Assembly (NCBI GenBank): GCA_002239025.1
Contig: MPNM01000005.1
Coordinates: forward strand, 62,001-126,000
Length of the DNA stretch: 64,000 nucleotides
Direction: 5' to 3'
Source: Chloroflexi bacterium bin125
GTDB lineage: Bacteria > Chloroflexota > Dehalococcoidia > Bin125
Under the pieces are notes generated by a model that searched no databases, was not told where the DNA came from, and worked only from the letters and a program-made list of their open reading frames with translations. Below, piece by piece: positions 44,017 to 51,620 of the stretch. Position numbers and translations under genes: made by a program. The number at the start of each line of letters is the position of its first letter. Positions within the stretch are counted from its first letter, which is position 1.

Positions 44017-44607
44017 ATGGCGACACCGCCGACTTACACGCAGGACGATGTCGAGGCGCTGATCTCGAAGATGGCTCTGGAGCGCGGCAAACTGATCGCA
44101 GCGGCTGAGGGTCTGCGCGGCGACGACGCGGATCGTGTGCCGGTTGATGCAGTGGGTGAGGAACAGTGGACCGCCAAGGAACAGTTGGCCCACCTGATAG
44201 AGATGGAACGTAACTACGTCGCCTGGTGCCGCGCTGCGCTGGTCGAGAGCGGCACACACATTAGCGGTGGCTACGACCTGCCCGTCGAAATCCCAATCGA
44301 GCACGCGCCCAAACACACTGTTCGAGAGCTGCTGGATGAGCTGATTGGTGAGCGGGTGCGGACGAACCACTTCATCCGTTCGCTCTTGCTTAAGCAATTC
44401 TCCAATACGGCCATTACGCCGGGTTTCGGTGAACTGACGGTGATGCAGTACCTGCGATCGTTCTATCGGCACGACCGGCAACACACAGCGCAGATCGAGG
44501 GTCGGCAGTCGGACTATCAGCCCAATTTTGCTTCGGGCGTCGAGCCGAATCAGCGACAAATGCGCATCGATCTGGTGACGGAGCGACAGGGCGCAGAACA
44601 GTCCTAA
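44017..44607 (+). CDS. DinB-fold protein (third of three)
   Basis: 196 residues. EEQWTAKEQLAHLIEMERNYVAWCRAAL has the W-x-x-x-x-x-x-x-H ligand pattern, and YRHDRQHTAQIEG the C-terminal H-x-x-x-H. It is more distant from the other two and longer at both ends. The stop TAA overlaps the ATG of the next gene (TAATG). Confidence 0.82.
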   Translation: MATPPTYTQDDVEALISKMALERGKLIAAAEGLRGDDADRVPVDAVGEEQWTAKEQLAHLIEMERNYVAWCRAALVESGTHISGGYDLPVEIPIEHAPKHTVRELLDELIGERVRTNHFIRSLLLKQFSNTAITPGFGELTVMQYLRSFYRHDRQHTAQIEGRQSDYQPNFASGVEPNQRQMRIDLVTERQGAEQS

Positions 44608-45074
44608 TGGTGCTGCAACTCGATTGCGCGCCGGCGTCCGGGACCCGGGACCAAGCTCGTACCATGGGTCGCATGACGCGCCACCGACCTCGCCGCCAGC
44701 CTGGCGAACCTCCATTGCAATGGCATGACGGCCGTCGCGCCGTGACCCTCTGGGTCGGTCGCGGGCAGCAATGGGCGGAGTCGGCGCGGGACCAGGCGCA
44801 GCGGGCGAATCGCCAGTCGCGTAGTCCCTGGCAACGACTGCTGCTCTGGCTGGTGGGCATCCCTCTGGGTCTGCTCGCGACGGCGCTCGGCCTTGTCGTG
44901 GCAATCCTGGCGACGATCATCGGTGTGTTGGCGCTCGGCTTGATGATCTGGATCGGAATGGGATTCGCCGGGGCGGCGATGGCGGCCGGTCAGGGCCGGC
45001 CGAAGCGCCTGGGATGGCTGTTGGGTTTGGCGTTGGGTCCGGTGGGGCTGCTTCTGATTCGTCGGCTGTTGTAG
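44607..45074 (+). CDS. Small membrane protein of unknown function
   Basis: 155 residues if the ATG at 44607 is used; downstream ATGs at 44664 or 44673 (MTRHRPRRQ) would leave the same membrane part. A basic N-terminus with WHDGRRAVTLWVGRGQQW precedes two long hydrophobic segments (LLLWLVGIPLGLLATALGLVVAILATIIGVLALGLMIWI and LGWLLGLALGPVGLLLI). It is predicted to be an inner-membrane protein and is coupled to the DinB operon by the TAATG overlap. Unknown function. Confidence 0.65.
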   Translation: MVLQLDCAPASGTRDQARTMGRMTRHRPRRQPGEPPLQWHDGRRAVTLWVGRGQQWAESARDQAQRANRQSRSPWQRLLLWLVGIPLGLLATALGLVVAILATIIGVLALGLMIWIGMGFAGAAMAAGQGRPKRLGWLLGLALGPVGLLLIRRLL

Positions 45075-45109
45075 CTCCCGGTTCCTTCTTACCCACTCTC
45101 ACCTATCCG

Positions 45110-45277
45110 TCATTCCCGCTCTCAGCGATCCGTCATTCCCGCGCTCCGACGCGGGAATCTCGCGGTGTAACCCCCATACGCTGAATCCAGAGGGACGAAG
45201 AGTAGCTGCACATTGTGTCAAGTTCTGGGCTGGGAGCTGCGGGCGTCAAGATACCCGCGTCGGAGCGCGGGTATGAC
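45110..45277. repeat. Short palindromic repeats in inverted orientation
   Basis: GTCATTCCCGCGCTCCGACG then CGGGAATCTCGCGG (45130-45163) and its inverse AAGATACCCGCGTCGGAGCG then CGGGTATGACGG (45246-45277), flanked by a partial copy (TCATTCCCGCTCTCAGCGAT). They occupy the 227-bp gap between convergent genes and may act as a bidirectional terminator. Confidence 0.75.
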
Positions 45278-45301
45278 GGCCTCTGCTGTCGCTTGATCCG
45301 G

Positions 45302-45721
45302 CTACAGACATCCAGCCTCGGACAACGTCTGACGAACTTCTCGCGGTAGATCTTCAATGGTTCGGCGGAGTTGGGTGGCGATTTGTAGGGCCTGGAAGCC
45401 GAAGGCCAGGGGATTTGCCAATTCCTCGGGAGGTTGCTCGCTCGCGACTCCGGCGACGAAGTCCATGGTTTTCAGGCTGGCTCGATGGAAATCGGACAGG
45501 ACCTCGGGGGGCTTGACTGATCTGAGTTGCTCGGCTGACGATTCGCCGAGCTCTTGCAGGTCTGCCCAGGTCAAAGACTCTGGTTCGATCAGTGATTGGG
45601 TTGAAGCAACGCCGTCGGCACAGAATTGGGCATATTGGTCGAGCGTGAGGCGCTCGTCCGTGCCGCAGGCGAGGGCTGCCAGCGCAGCGAGGAATGCTAC
45701 TGCCGCAACACTGACTCTCAT
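45302..45721 (-). CDS. Small lipoprotein of unknown function
   Basis: 139 residues from the ATG at 45721 (GGAG 5 nt upstream). The leader MRVSVAAVAFLAALAALAC ends in a lipobox (LAALAC), so the mature protein is a lipoprotein. The body is helical with YAQFCADGVASTQSLIEPESLTWADLQELG and a final Cys (LSEAGCL), which could pair with the earlier Cys. No family recognised. Confidence 0.72.
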   Translation of the reverse strand: MRVSVAAVAFLAALAALACGTDERLTLDQYAQFCADGVASTQSLIEPESLTWADLQELGESSAEQLRSVKPPEVLSDFHRASLKTMDFVAGVASEQPPEELANPLAFGFQALQIATQLRRTIEDLPREVRQTLSEAGCL

Positions 45722-45799
45722 GCAACTCCGAATTTCACCGTGCGACTTCGCCATGAACTCCTACCCCTACTATCTTGACCGATGAGCAGGAGGATGTGG

Positions 45800-46789
45800 A
45801 TGTCTGCACGGCATCGGGTGTTTGTGACGCGTGAGCTGCCCGGCGACGGGTTTGCTGCGTTGCGCGATGATCCTGAATTCGATCTGGAAGTCTGGCCCGA
45901 AGACGTTCCGCCGTCGCGTGAAGCGCTGCTGCAGGGTGTGTCCGGCGTGGACGGACTGGTCTGCCTGATCACCGACACAGTGGATGAGGTGGTACTGGAC
46001 GCGGCTGGGGCCCAGCTCAGGGTCGTGTCGCAGATGGCGGTTGGCGTCGACAACGTTGATGTCGCCGCCTGCAGCAAGCGCGGAATTCCAGTCGGTAACA
46101 CTCCGGGGGTGTTGACTGAGACGACGGCCGACATGGCGTGGGCACTGATTCTGGCGTCGGCGCGACGGGTTGTTGAGGCTGCTGAGTATGTCAAAGATGG
46201 GGAGTGGAAGACCTGGACCCCGACGCAGATGGCGGGCATTGATGTCCATGGGGCGACGCTTGGCGTGATCGGGTTCGGAGCAATCGGACAGGCAATCGCG
46301 CGCAGAGCCCAGGGCTTTGGTATGCGTGTACTGTGCTGGAACCGCACGCAGCGCACAGCCGAAGCGGCCGCCGTGGGAGCAGAACAGCGACCGTTCGACG
46401 AGGTCCTGTCGCGCTCAGACTTTGTCTCGGTCAGCGTGGCATTGACGGATGACACCAGGGGGCTCATGGATGCGACAGCGTTTGAGCAGATGCACCCGGG
46501 CTCGATCCTGATCAACACCGCACGTGGTCCAATCGTCGATGAGGAGGCATTGGTGGATGCGCTGAAGCGTGGGCATCTCGGCGGCGCAGGACTGGATGTG
46601 ACGGCGGTCGAGCCACTCTCGATGGACTCGCCGTTGTTGACGATGGACAACGTCGTTGTCTTGCCTCACATTGGTTCGGCGTCGATGGCGACGCGGAGCA
46701 AGATGGCGGATATTGCGGTGGCGAACTTGCGCGCCGGGCTCGCAGGTCGGCCGTTGCCACACTCGGTTGCTGTGGCGGTGGGCAGATAA
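45800..46789 (+). CDS. D-2-hydroxyacid dehydrogenase (glyoxylate/hydroxypyruvate reductase-like)
   Basis: About 329 residues. The ATG at 45800 is preferred to two upstream in-frame ATGs since AGGAGG is then 6 nt away. The NAD(P)-binding motif is LGVIGFGAIGQAIARRAQGFG; the catalytic Arg is in INTARGPIVDEEAL, Glu in DVTAVEPLS, and His in VVLPHIGSAS. It reduces a 2-oxoacid such as glyoxylate or hydroxypyruvate. It ends in a one-base overlap with the PyrE-like gene (TAATG). Confidence 0.93.
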   Translation: MSARHRVFVTRELPGDGFAALRDDPEFDLEVWPEDVPPSREALLQGVSGVDGLVCLITDTVDEVVLDAAGAQLRVVSQMAVGVDNVDVAACSKRGIPVGNTPGVLTETTADMAWALILASARRVVEAAEYVKDGEWKTWTPTQMAGIDVHGATLGVIGFGAIGQAIARRAQGFGMRVLCWNRTQRTAEAAAVGAEQRPFDEVLSRSDFVSVSVALTDDTRGLMDATAFEQMHPGSILINTARGPIVDEEALVDALKRGHLGGAGLDVTAVEPLSMDSPLLTMDNVVVLPHIGSASMATRSKMADIAVANLRAGLAGRPLPHSVAVAVGR

Positions 46790-47469
46790 TGTCAGACTCC
46801 GGACGCGCCGCATGGACACCGCAGAGTGACGAACCCGGCAACCTCTGGTTGGCGCGAGCGCTGTGGGACTCGGGCGGGATTATGTTCGGGGACTTCGACC
46901 TCGGAGCGACGCTCGGTTCCCCGGTCTACATCAACGTGCGCCGACTGATCGCGCATCCCTGGGCGCTGCGTCGGATCGGCGAGCTGCTGAGCGATGAGAC
47001 GCGAATGTTGGGCGGCATGTTGCGACCAACAATTGCCCCGTTCGAGTTGATCGCCGGCGTGCCGATGGGCGGATTGCACGCAGCGACCGCGTTCTCACTG
47101 TCCAGCAATGTGCCGATGATCTACGTCCACCCAACCAGCCAGATTCGTCACGTGGCCGAGGAGATTGAAGGCTCCTACTATCCCGGTCAGACGGTGATCC
47201 TGGTCGATGACCTGATGACTCGGGGCGGATCGCTGGCCGAGACGGCCGACCTGCTGCGCTCTGCCGGACTGATGGTCAAGGATGCGTTCGTGCTGATTGA
47301 TCGAGGCGCGGGTGGGGTCGAACGGTTGCGACGCGAAGGTGTGACCGTGCATTCACTGCTGACGCTCGAGGGTCTGCTCAACTATCTGCTCACGCGAGAT
47401 CTGATCACCGAGGCAACCTACGCAAAGTGCCTGACCTGGTTGGAAGGCGTCCGGGGAAGCGATCGATGA
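46789..47469 (+). CDS. Orotate phosphoribosyltransferase-like protein
   Basis: 226 residues. The PRPP-binding signature VILVDDLMTRGGSLAETADLL is intact, and FELIAGVPMGGLHAATAFSL matches the type I phosphoribosyltransferase core. N-terminal SGGIMFGDFDL is PyrE-like (FGxF). No other pyrimidine gene is adjacent, so it may be the true PyrE or a relative of the PyrE-like regulator family. Translational coupling with the dehydrogenase upstream is likely (TAATG). Confidence 0.85.
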   Translation: MSDSGRAAWTPQSDEPGNLWLARALWDSGGIMFGDFDLGATLGSPVYINVRRLIAHPWALRRIGELLSDETRMLGGMLRPTIAPFELIAGVPMGGLHAATAFSLSSNVPMIYVHPTSQIRHVAEEIEGSYYPGQTVILVDDLMTRGGSLAETADLLRSAGLMVKDAFVLIDRGAGGVERLRREGVTVHSLLTLEGLLNYLLTRDLITEATYAKCLTWLEGVRGSDR

Positions 47470-47476
47470 GGTTGTC

Positions 47477-48244
47477 GTGAGGCTCTTCCAGACCCTCTTG
47501 GCGCTCGTCACGGGAGCAATCGCGGCGCTGCTCTGGGTGGAGCGTCAGACATCGTCGAGGCCGGCGCCGCGTCCGGAGCCTGTTCATACTCCATCCCCGG
47601 AGCCGACTCCCGAATCGGAGCGGAACGTCGAGCAGGTTGTGGTGCCTGATCCGGAACAAACAGCGAGAATCGAGGCCTTAGAGGCTGAGCTGGCCGAGCA
47701 GCGGGCGATTCGCGCGCCAGAGCCGAGCGAGGCGCATCCCGGAGTCGACGCGATTCGAGCTGCTCGACTGCGCGCGCTGGAGCTGGAGCGTGAGCTCGCG
47801 CGCGAACGAGATGACTCGTCGCTGCGCTGGTTCCAGATCGATCCCCCGTCAGAGGAAGACCTGGTCAATGCAGCCGCCGAGCATCTGGCCGACGTGGCGC
47901 TCTGGATCAGTCCGGACTCGCTCGATGCGAGTGAGCTCTGGCCGGTGCTGGGCGCGATGCAGGAGTTCGCGGAGGCCTCGGGCGGAGCCTGGTTCGAATT
48001 CGACGGAGAGTTTGCCCGCTGGTGCGCCGAAAGCGGCCACCCCCACGCTCTCGACCCGGACCAACCGGGCATCGACGAACAACGCCCCACCTTCAAGGTG
48101 GCGCCAAAGGTCAATCGCTCAGGCCAGCAGGTCGTACCAACCTACGTGAACGTCGGAGAGAAGAAGCTCTACTGGGTAGACGACGTAGCGGGCGAGACGG
48201 GTCGGATGCACGTGGTCGGGGTGCTCGGCGGGATGGACGAGTAA
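47477..48244 (+). CDS. Membrane-anchored coiled-coil protein sharing a C-terminal domain with 29328-30380
   Basis: 255 residues from a GTG with GAGG 5 nt upstream. An N-terminal transmembrane/signal helix (TLLALVTGAIAALLWVE) is followed by a Pro/Glu-rich linker and a short coiled coil. The C-terminal half carries WPVLGAMQEFAEASGGAWFEFDGEFARWCAESGHP and ends KLYWVDDVAGETGRMHVVGVLGG. These align with GGFWEWCQHSNHP and LYFHDDAKGRTGQIHVGFIG of the other protein. Function unknown. It follows the PyrE-like gene by 7 bp. Confidence 0.72.
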   Translation: MRLFQTLLALVTGAIAALLWVERQTSSRPAPRPEPVHTPSPEPTPESERNVEQVVVPDPEQTARIEALEAELAEQRAIRAPEPSEAHPGVDAIRAARLRALELERELARERDDSSLRWFQIDPPSEEDLVNAAAEHLADVALWISPDSLDASELWPVLGAMQEFAEASGGAWFEFDGEFARWCAESGHPHALDPDQPGIDEQRPTFKVAPKVNRSGQQVVPTYVNVGEKKLYWVDDVAGETGRMHVVGVLGGMDE

Positions 48245-48321
48245 GGGACAGAGCTCGCTCTACCAGTGGTCGCATTGCCGAGCTTGCTGTTTCGAAGTCC
48301 TCTCCAAACGGCATTTCCAAC

Positions 48322-48475
48322 GTAGGGGTGACCCTTGTGGTCGCCCTTGGGCCTACCACTCTCTGTTCGTGTGGGATGCGCCGGTCGGTTGCGGAGCGAT
48401 GTGCCATTCCTCGGCTGGGACCCCCCCTTCAGCCTTCGGCAGCTTCCCCCACAAGGGGGGAAGCGGGAGTGGGAG
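48322..48475. repeat. REP hairpin plus partial MITE-like arm
   Basis: 48322-48350 is a family C copy (GTAGGGGTGACCCTTGTGGT then CGCCC, with one stem mismatch). 48418-48475 is a partial copy of the other family (GACCCCCCCTTCAGCCTTCG ... CACAAGGGGGGAAGC). They occupy the gap between the coiled-coil gene and the Cys-rich gene. Confidence 0.7.
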
Positions 48476-48490
48476 TTGAAATGGGGACTC

Positions 48491-48775
48491 TTACAGGCGA
48501 GTGTTGAAGAACTGGCAGGCGGCGGTGTCTGAGCTCGGTGCGAGGACTCCGCTGGCCGGGTGATTGCAGGTTCCTTTGCCTCCCATGACGTTGGCTTTGG
48601 GCGGGAGCCATTCGAGGCAGTTTCCGCACTCTGCGGCGACGGCCGGCTTGGGCTGCTGGTCGAGGACGGCTAACTCGCGGCGCTCACGACGAGATTCTCT
48701 GTTGCTGTGGTAGCGGCCGGCCTGTTTGCGGGGACGCTGGCCGCTTCGGCGGCCTTTTCTATTGCGACGCGGCAC
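48491..48775 (-). CDS. Small Cys-rich basic protein
   Basis: About 94 residues from a GTG at 48775, which overlaps the end of the zinc-ribbon gene by 17 nt. A highly basic N-terminal half (Arg/Lys-rich) is followed by CGNCLEWLPPKANVMGGKGTCNHP and, at the end, ACQFF. The C-x2-C ... C ... C spacing suggests a bound zinc or iron-sulfur site. No family is recognised with certainty. It is coupled to the upstream zinc-ribbon gene; an independent check of its start is lacking. Confidence 0.55.
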   Translation of the reverse strand: MPRRNRKGRRSGQRPRKQAGRYHSNRESRRERRELAVLDQQPKPAVAAECGNCLEWLPPKANVMGGKGTCNHPASGVLAPSSDTAACQFFNTRL

Positions 48776-49304
48776 GGAAGCGGCGTTCCAGGGCGTAACG
48801 GTCGGCGCTGAGGAGCATCTGCAGGGCAGAGAGCCAGCGGTCGCGGACAACAGTGAAATCACGCCCGGTTCTGCGATTGGGATTGCGAGGGATTCGGTGG
48901 CCGTAGGGTCGTCGCAAGGCGTAGTGCGAACCGATCCATTCGGTGCGCAGCGTGCGATCGGCCTGCGGCGCCCAGCGCACGCGCAGCCGCGTACGACGTG
49001 CTCGCTTGCGATTGGGCGGCAGCCACTTGATCACGAGGTCTCGACCGCGAGAGGCCCTGACGGTGTCGACCGACGATGCTGGAATGTGCAGGAGCGGTCT
49101 GCCGTCCTCGCGCAGAAATGTCGCGCCTTCTACATCAAGGACGAGGTCGCCCTGCTGGTCGGTGAACGGGACTGGTCCGACCAGGGTTGCAGCGTCTCGA
49201 CTTGGCAGCGCGATGGGGCGCTGTCGGGCCACGTCGGCGCCGCAGCGATGGCAAGCGGAGCGACCGTCGAAGGTCTCGCGGTGGCAGGCGGTGCAGATTT
49301 TCAT
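48759..49304 (-). CDS. Zinc-ribbon protein of unknown function
   Basis: 181 residues. The N-terminus MKICTACHRETFDGRSACHRCGA holds two C-x2-C knuckles, a typical zinc ribbon. The middle has a beta-rich domain (FTDQQGDLVLDVEGATFLREDGRPLLHIPASSVDTVRA) that may bind nucleic acid or protein. The C-terminus is rich in Arg. Together with the Cys-rich gene it forms a two-gene unit. Function unknown. Confidence 0.68.
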   Translation of the reverse strand: MKICTACHRETFDGRSACHRCGADVARQRPIALPSRDAATLVGPVPFTDQQGDLVLDVEGATFLREDGRPLLHIPASSVDTVRASRGRDLVIKWLPPNRKRARRTRLRVRWAPQADRTLRTEWIGSHYALRRPYGHRIPRNPNRRTGRDFTVVRDRWLSALQMLLSADRYALERRFRAASQ

Positions 49305-49364
49305 CAGGCGCTGCTCATTATCGCAGAGGCAAGATGGCAGGCTCGACTGTGTTTCTTCCTCCGC

Positions 49365-49462
49365 AGAGCGGGGGAGGTGTCACGCAGTGACGGAGGGGAT
49401 CAGGCGCCCCCCTCTGCCTTCGTCATCTCCCCCCGGCAGAGCCGGGGGGAGAAAGGAAACGG
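49365..49462. repeat. Short MITE-like repeat derivative
   Basis: CGCAGAGCGGGGGAGGTGTC then ACGCAGTGACGGAGGGG on the left, CCCCCTCTGCCTTCGTCATC then TCCCCCCGGCAGAGCCGGGG on the right. It keeps the hairpin and one arm but not the central TATCTGGTC segment; a shortened derivative. Confidence 0.65.
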
Positions 49463-49508
49463 GGCTTACGTGCAGGTCTGCAGAGTGAGCGAAGACGCAT
49501 TCCCCAAA

Positions 49509-50645
49509 CTATGCGCGGACCGGCGAACCGAAGCTTTCGATCAGCGCTTCGGCCTGGGTGACCATCTGGTTGACGACCTCGGTCGCGGGTCGGATGGCCT
49601 TGATCAGGCCGGCTCCGTTGCCGGCTGGTCCACCAATCAGTTCCTCGATGTGCGCTTCGCGCGCGCCTCGGAGGGCTTCGCCGACGAGCAGTCCCTGGAG
49701 CGGCATTGGCAGCGTCGGCGGGGCCTCGGGGCGTTCCCAGGCCTCGGTCCAGGCGTTGTACATGTGGCGCATGGTCTTGCCCGAGTACATGCGGCCGATG
49801 CGCGTGTCCTCGTCGACGGCGGCGACCAGTTTGTCCCACTGGACCTTGCGTGTCCATTCGTCGGTCTCGCCGCGTTCTTCGGAGTCCTGGTATGCCTCCC
49901 AGGTGCCCAGGAAGGCAGTGCCGCACCAGATTGCCTCAGCGCCGAGCGACAGGGCGGCGAGCAGTCCGCGGCCGTCCATGATGCCGCCGGCGGCGATGGT
50001 TTTGGTCGGCGCGATAGCGTCGACCACCTGCGGAACGAGAGCCAGGGTGCCAATCCGACCAGTGTGTCCGCCGGCCTCGGTGCCTTGTGCGACGACGGCG
50101 TCGACGTTGGCAGCGGCGACTCGTCGGGCGTTGCGGGTGTTGCCGACGAGTCCGATGACCTTCATCCCCTGCGCGTGGGCGTCGTCAACCATCCAGCCGG
50201 GGTTGCCCAAACCGGAGGCGAAGACAGGGACCTTTTCGTCGAGAATGACCTCGACCTGCTTGCGGAAGTAGTCCTGGGTCAGCGGCGGGCGATCAAGCGC
50301 CGCGGACGGGTCGGGAATCTCAAACTCTTGCTTGAGTTGGTCGACGAAGTGGTGGTGCTCCATCGAGATCTCGAGCTCGAGGTCCTCGCGGTTGCCGGAG
50401 TCGGCAATCGAGGAGGGCAGGAGCAGGTCGACACCGAAGGGCTTGTCGGTGAGCGAGCGAACCTTGGCGATCATGCCGTGCAGTTCGTCGGGCGTGTAGC
50501 CGGTCGCGCCGACGACGCCCAGACCGCCAGCCTCGGAGACGGCGGCAGCGAGGGTCGGTCCGGCGGCGCCGCCCATGCCGGCAAGCATGACCGGATACTC
50601 GATGCCGAGCATGTCGCAAAGTTCAGTCTTAAGCGGGGAAGCCAT
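49509..50645 (-). CDS. Nitronate monooxygenase/2-nitropropane dioxygenase family protein
   Basis: About 378 residues from the ATG at 50645 (AAGG upstream). TIM-barrel FMN-binding family: IEYPVMLAGMGGAAGPTLAAAVSEAGGLGVVGA at the start, AVVAQGTEAGGHTGRIGTLALVPQVVDA with the phosphate-binding Gly-rich loop, and IAAGGIMDGRGLLAALSLGAEAIWCGTAFLG. It uses FMN, probably oxidising nitronates or a related substrate. The longer upstream open frame is not supported by similarity. Confidence 0.92.
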   Translation of the reverse strand: MASPLKTELCDMLGIEYPVMLAGMGGAAGPTLAAAVSEAGGLGVVGATGYTPDELHGMIAKVRSLTDKPFGVDLLLPSSIADSGNREDLELEISMEHHHFVDQLKQEFEIPDPSAALDRPPLTQDYFRKQVEVILDEKVPVFASGLGNPGWMVDDAHAQGMKVIGLVGNTRNARRVAAANVDAVVAQGTEAGGHTGRIGTLALVPQVVDAIAPTKTIAAGGIMDGRGLLAALSLGAEAIWCGTAFLGTWEAYQDSEERGETDEWTRKVQWDKLVAAVDEDTRIGRMYSGKTMRHMYNAWTEAWERPEAPPTLPMPLQGLLVGEALRGAREAHIEELIGGPAGNGAGLIKAIRPATEVVNQMVTQAEALIESFGSPVRA

Positions 50646-50854
50646 ATGCGGCCTTTCTCTGAGTCGTGAAAACGGAGTCCTTGGCAGTATGGTACCAGCG
50701 CCCTTTGGAGCGATTGCCAAGCGATGATTCAAGATAGAGCGGGTCCGACCTATGCCCTCGCAATGCTCTCGTTGTAGTTCCTGCTGGCGTCTGAGATGGT
50801 GGCCAGGTCGACCTGGAAGTCGTGCGAACAACAGATGGAATCAGCGAACTTTGC

Positions 50855-50895
50855 TTGACTGCGCTGTCCAAGATGACTAGTCTGATGACTAGTCA
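50855..50895 (+). promoter_or_regulatory. Toxin-antitoxin promoter and operator
   Basis: A TTGACT -35 (50855-50860) is 17 bp from TAGTCT (50878-50883), a plausible -10. Two direct repeats of GATGACTAGT (50872-50881 and 50884-50893) lie 12 bp apart. The second contains the perfect palindrome TGACTAGTCA (50886-50895) and the first a one-mismatch version, overlapping the -10. This layout matches autorepression by a Phd/YefM antitoxin. Confidence 0.7.
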
Positions 50896-50925
50896 CAGCG
50901 CTTAGAGTGGATGTGGAGGTGCATC

Positions 50926-51192
50926 TTGGCAAAGACCTGGAAAGTTCAAGAGGCGAAAGCGCAATTCAGTGCGCTCATTGACGCCACATTAGAGGAGGGC
51001 CCTCAAGTCGTCACGCGACGTGGGGTGGAAACCGCGGTTGTCGTGCCATTCGAGCAGTGGCGGCGTCTGCAGCGCCCGAAGTATGCGAACGTCAAAGAGT
51101 GGCTACTCGCGCCTGAGGCGCGTGGCGACCTCCCGATTCCCCCTCGTCAGGGCGTTCGGTTGCGCGAGGCGCCGGACTTTAGCGACGATTGA
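50926..51192 (+). CDS. Phd/YefM-type antitoxin
   Basis: About 88 residues from a TTG at 50926, which has GGAGG 7 nt upstream; the ATG at 50911 lacks a site. KTWKVQEAKAQFSALIDATLEEGPQVVTRRGVETAVVVPFEQWRRLQ is the Phd DNA-binding N-terminal domain. The C-terminus (LREAPDFSDD) is the region expected to wrap the toxin. It should dimerise and repress its own promoter. The stop overlaps the toxin start (TGATG). Confidence 0.9.
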   Translation: MAKTWKVQEAKAQFSALIDATLEEGPQVVTRRGVETAVVVPFEQWRRLQRPKYANVKEWLLAPEARGDLPIPPRQGVRLREAPDFSDD

Positions 51193-51605
51193 TGTACCTC
51201 GTTGACACCAACGTCGTCTCGGAGACGCGCCTTCATCGACCGCATCCGGCGGTGCTGGCCTGGCTGCGCTCCACCCGCAGCGACGAGTTGCAGGTCAGCG
51301 CCTTGACGATTGGCGAGATACAGAAAGGGGTCGAGAATCTCCGCGATCGCGACCCGATTCGGGCGAGCTCGATTGAGTCGTGGCTCGACGAGGCGGTGCT
51401 GCAACATTTCGAGGTGCTGGCGTTCGATTCCGCCGCCGCCCGAGAATGGGCTCGATTGATGAACGGCCTGTCCGCCGACCTGACTATCGATGCGATGATT
51501 GCCTCAACTGCCCTGGTACACGGCCTGACCGTGGTGACTCGCAACGAGCGAGACTTCGAACTACTCGCCGTGCCGACGCTCAACCCGTTTGAGTACATCG
51601 GCTGA
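51192..51605 (+). CDS. PIN-domain toxin (VapC-like)
   Basis: 137 residues from the ATG at 51192. PIN motif: MYLVDTNVVSETRL (first Asp), SALTIGEIQKGVENL (Glu), and TIDAMIASTALVHGLTVVTRNERDFE with the last Asp residues. It is a Mg-dependent ribonuclease of the VapC/FitB branch, inhibited by the Phd-like partner encoded directly upstream. Confidence 0.93.
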   Translation: MYLVDTNVVSETRLHRPHPAVLAWLRSTRSDELQVSALTIGEIQKGVENLRDRDPIRASSIESWLDEAVLQHFEVLAFDSAAAREWARLMNGLSADLTIDAMIASTALVHGLTVVTRNERDFELLAVPTLNPFEYIG

Positions 51606-51620
51606 CGCAACGACCTCAGC

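Noticed and set aside
45110-45277. Intrinsic terminator between the convergent genes
   Set aside because: The hairpins are strong, but no T-run follows, and identical palindromes occur in non-terminator contexts, so it is reported only as a repeat.
48726-50669. 647-residue plus-strand frame
   Set aside because: It crosses the zinc-ribbon gene, a repeat and the nitronate monooxygenase gene in antisense; no domain is recognisable.
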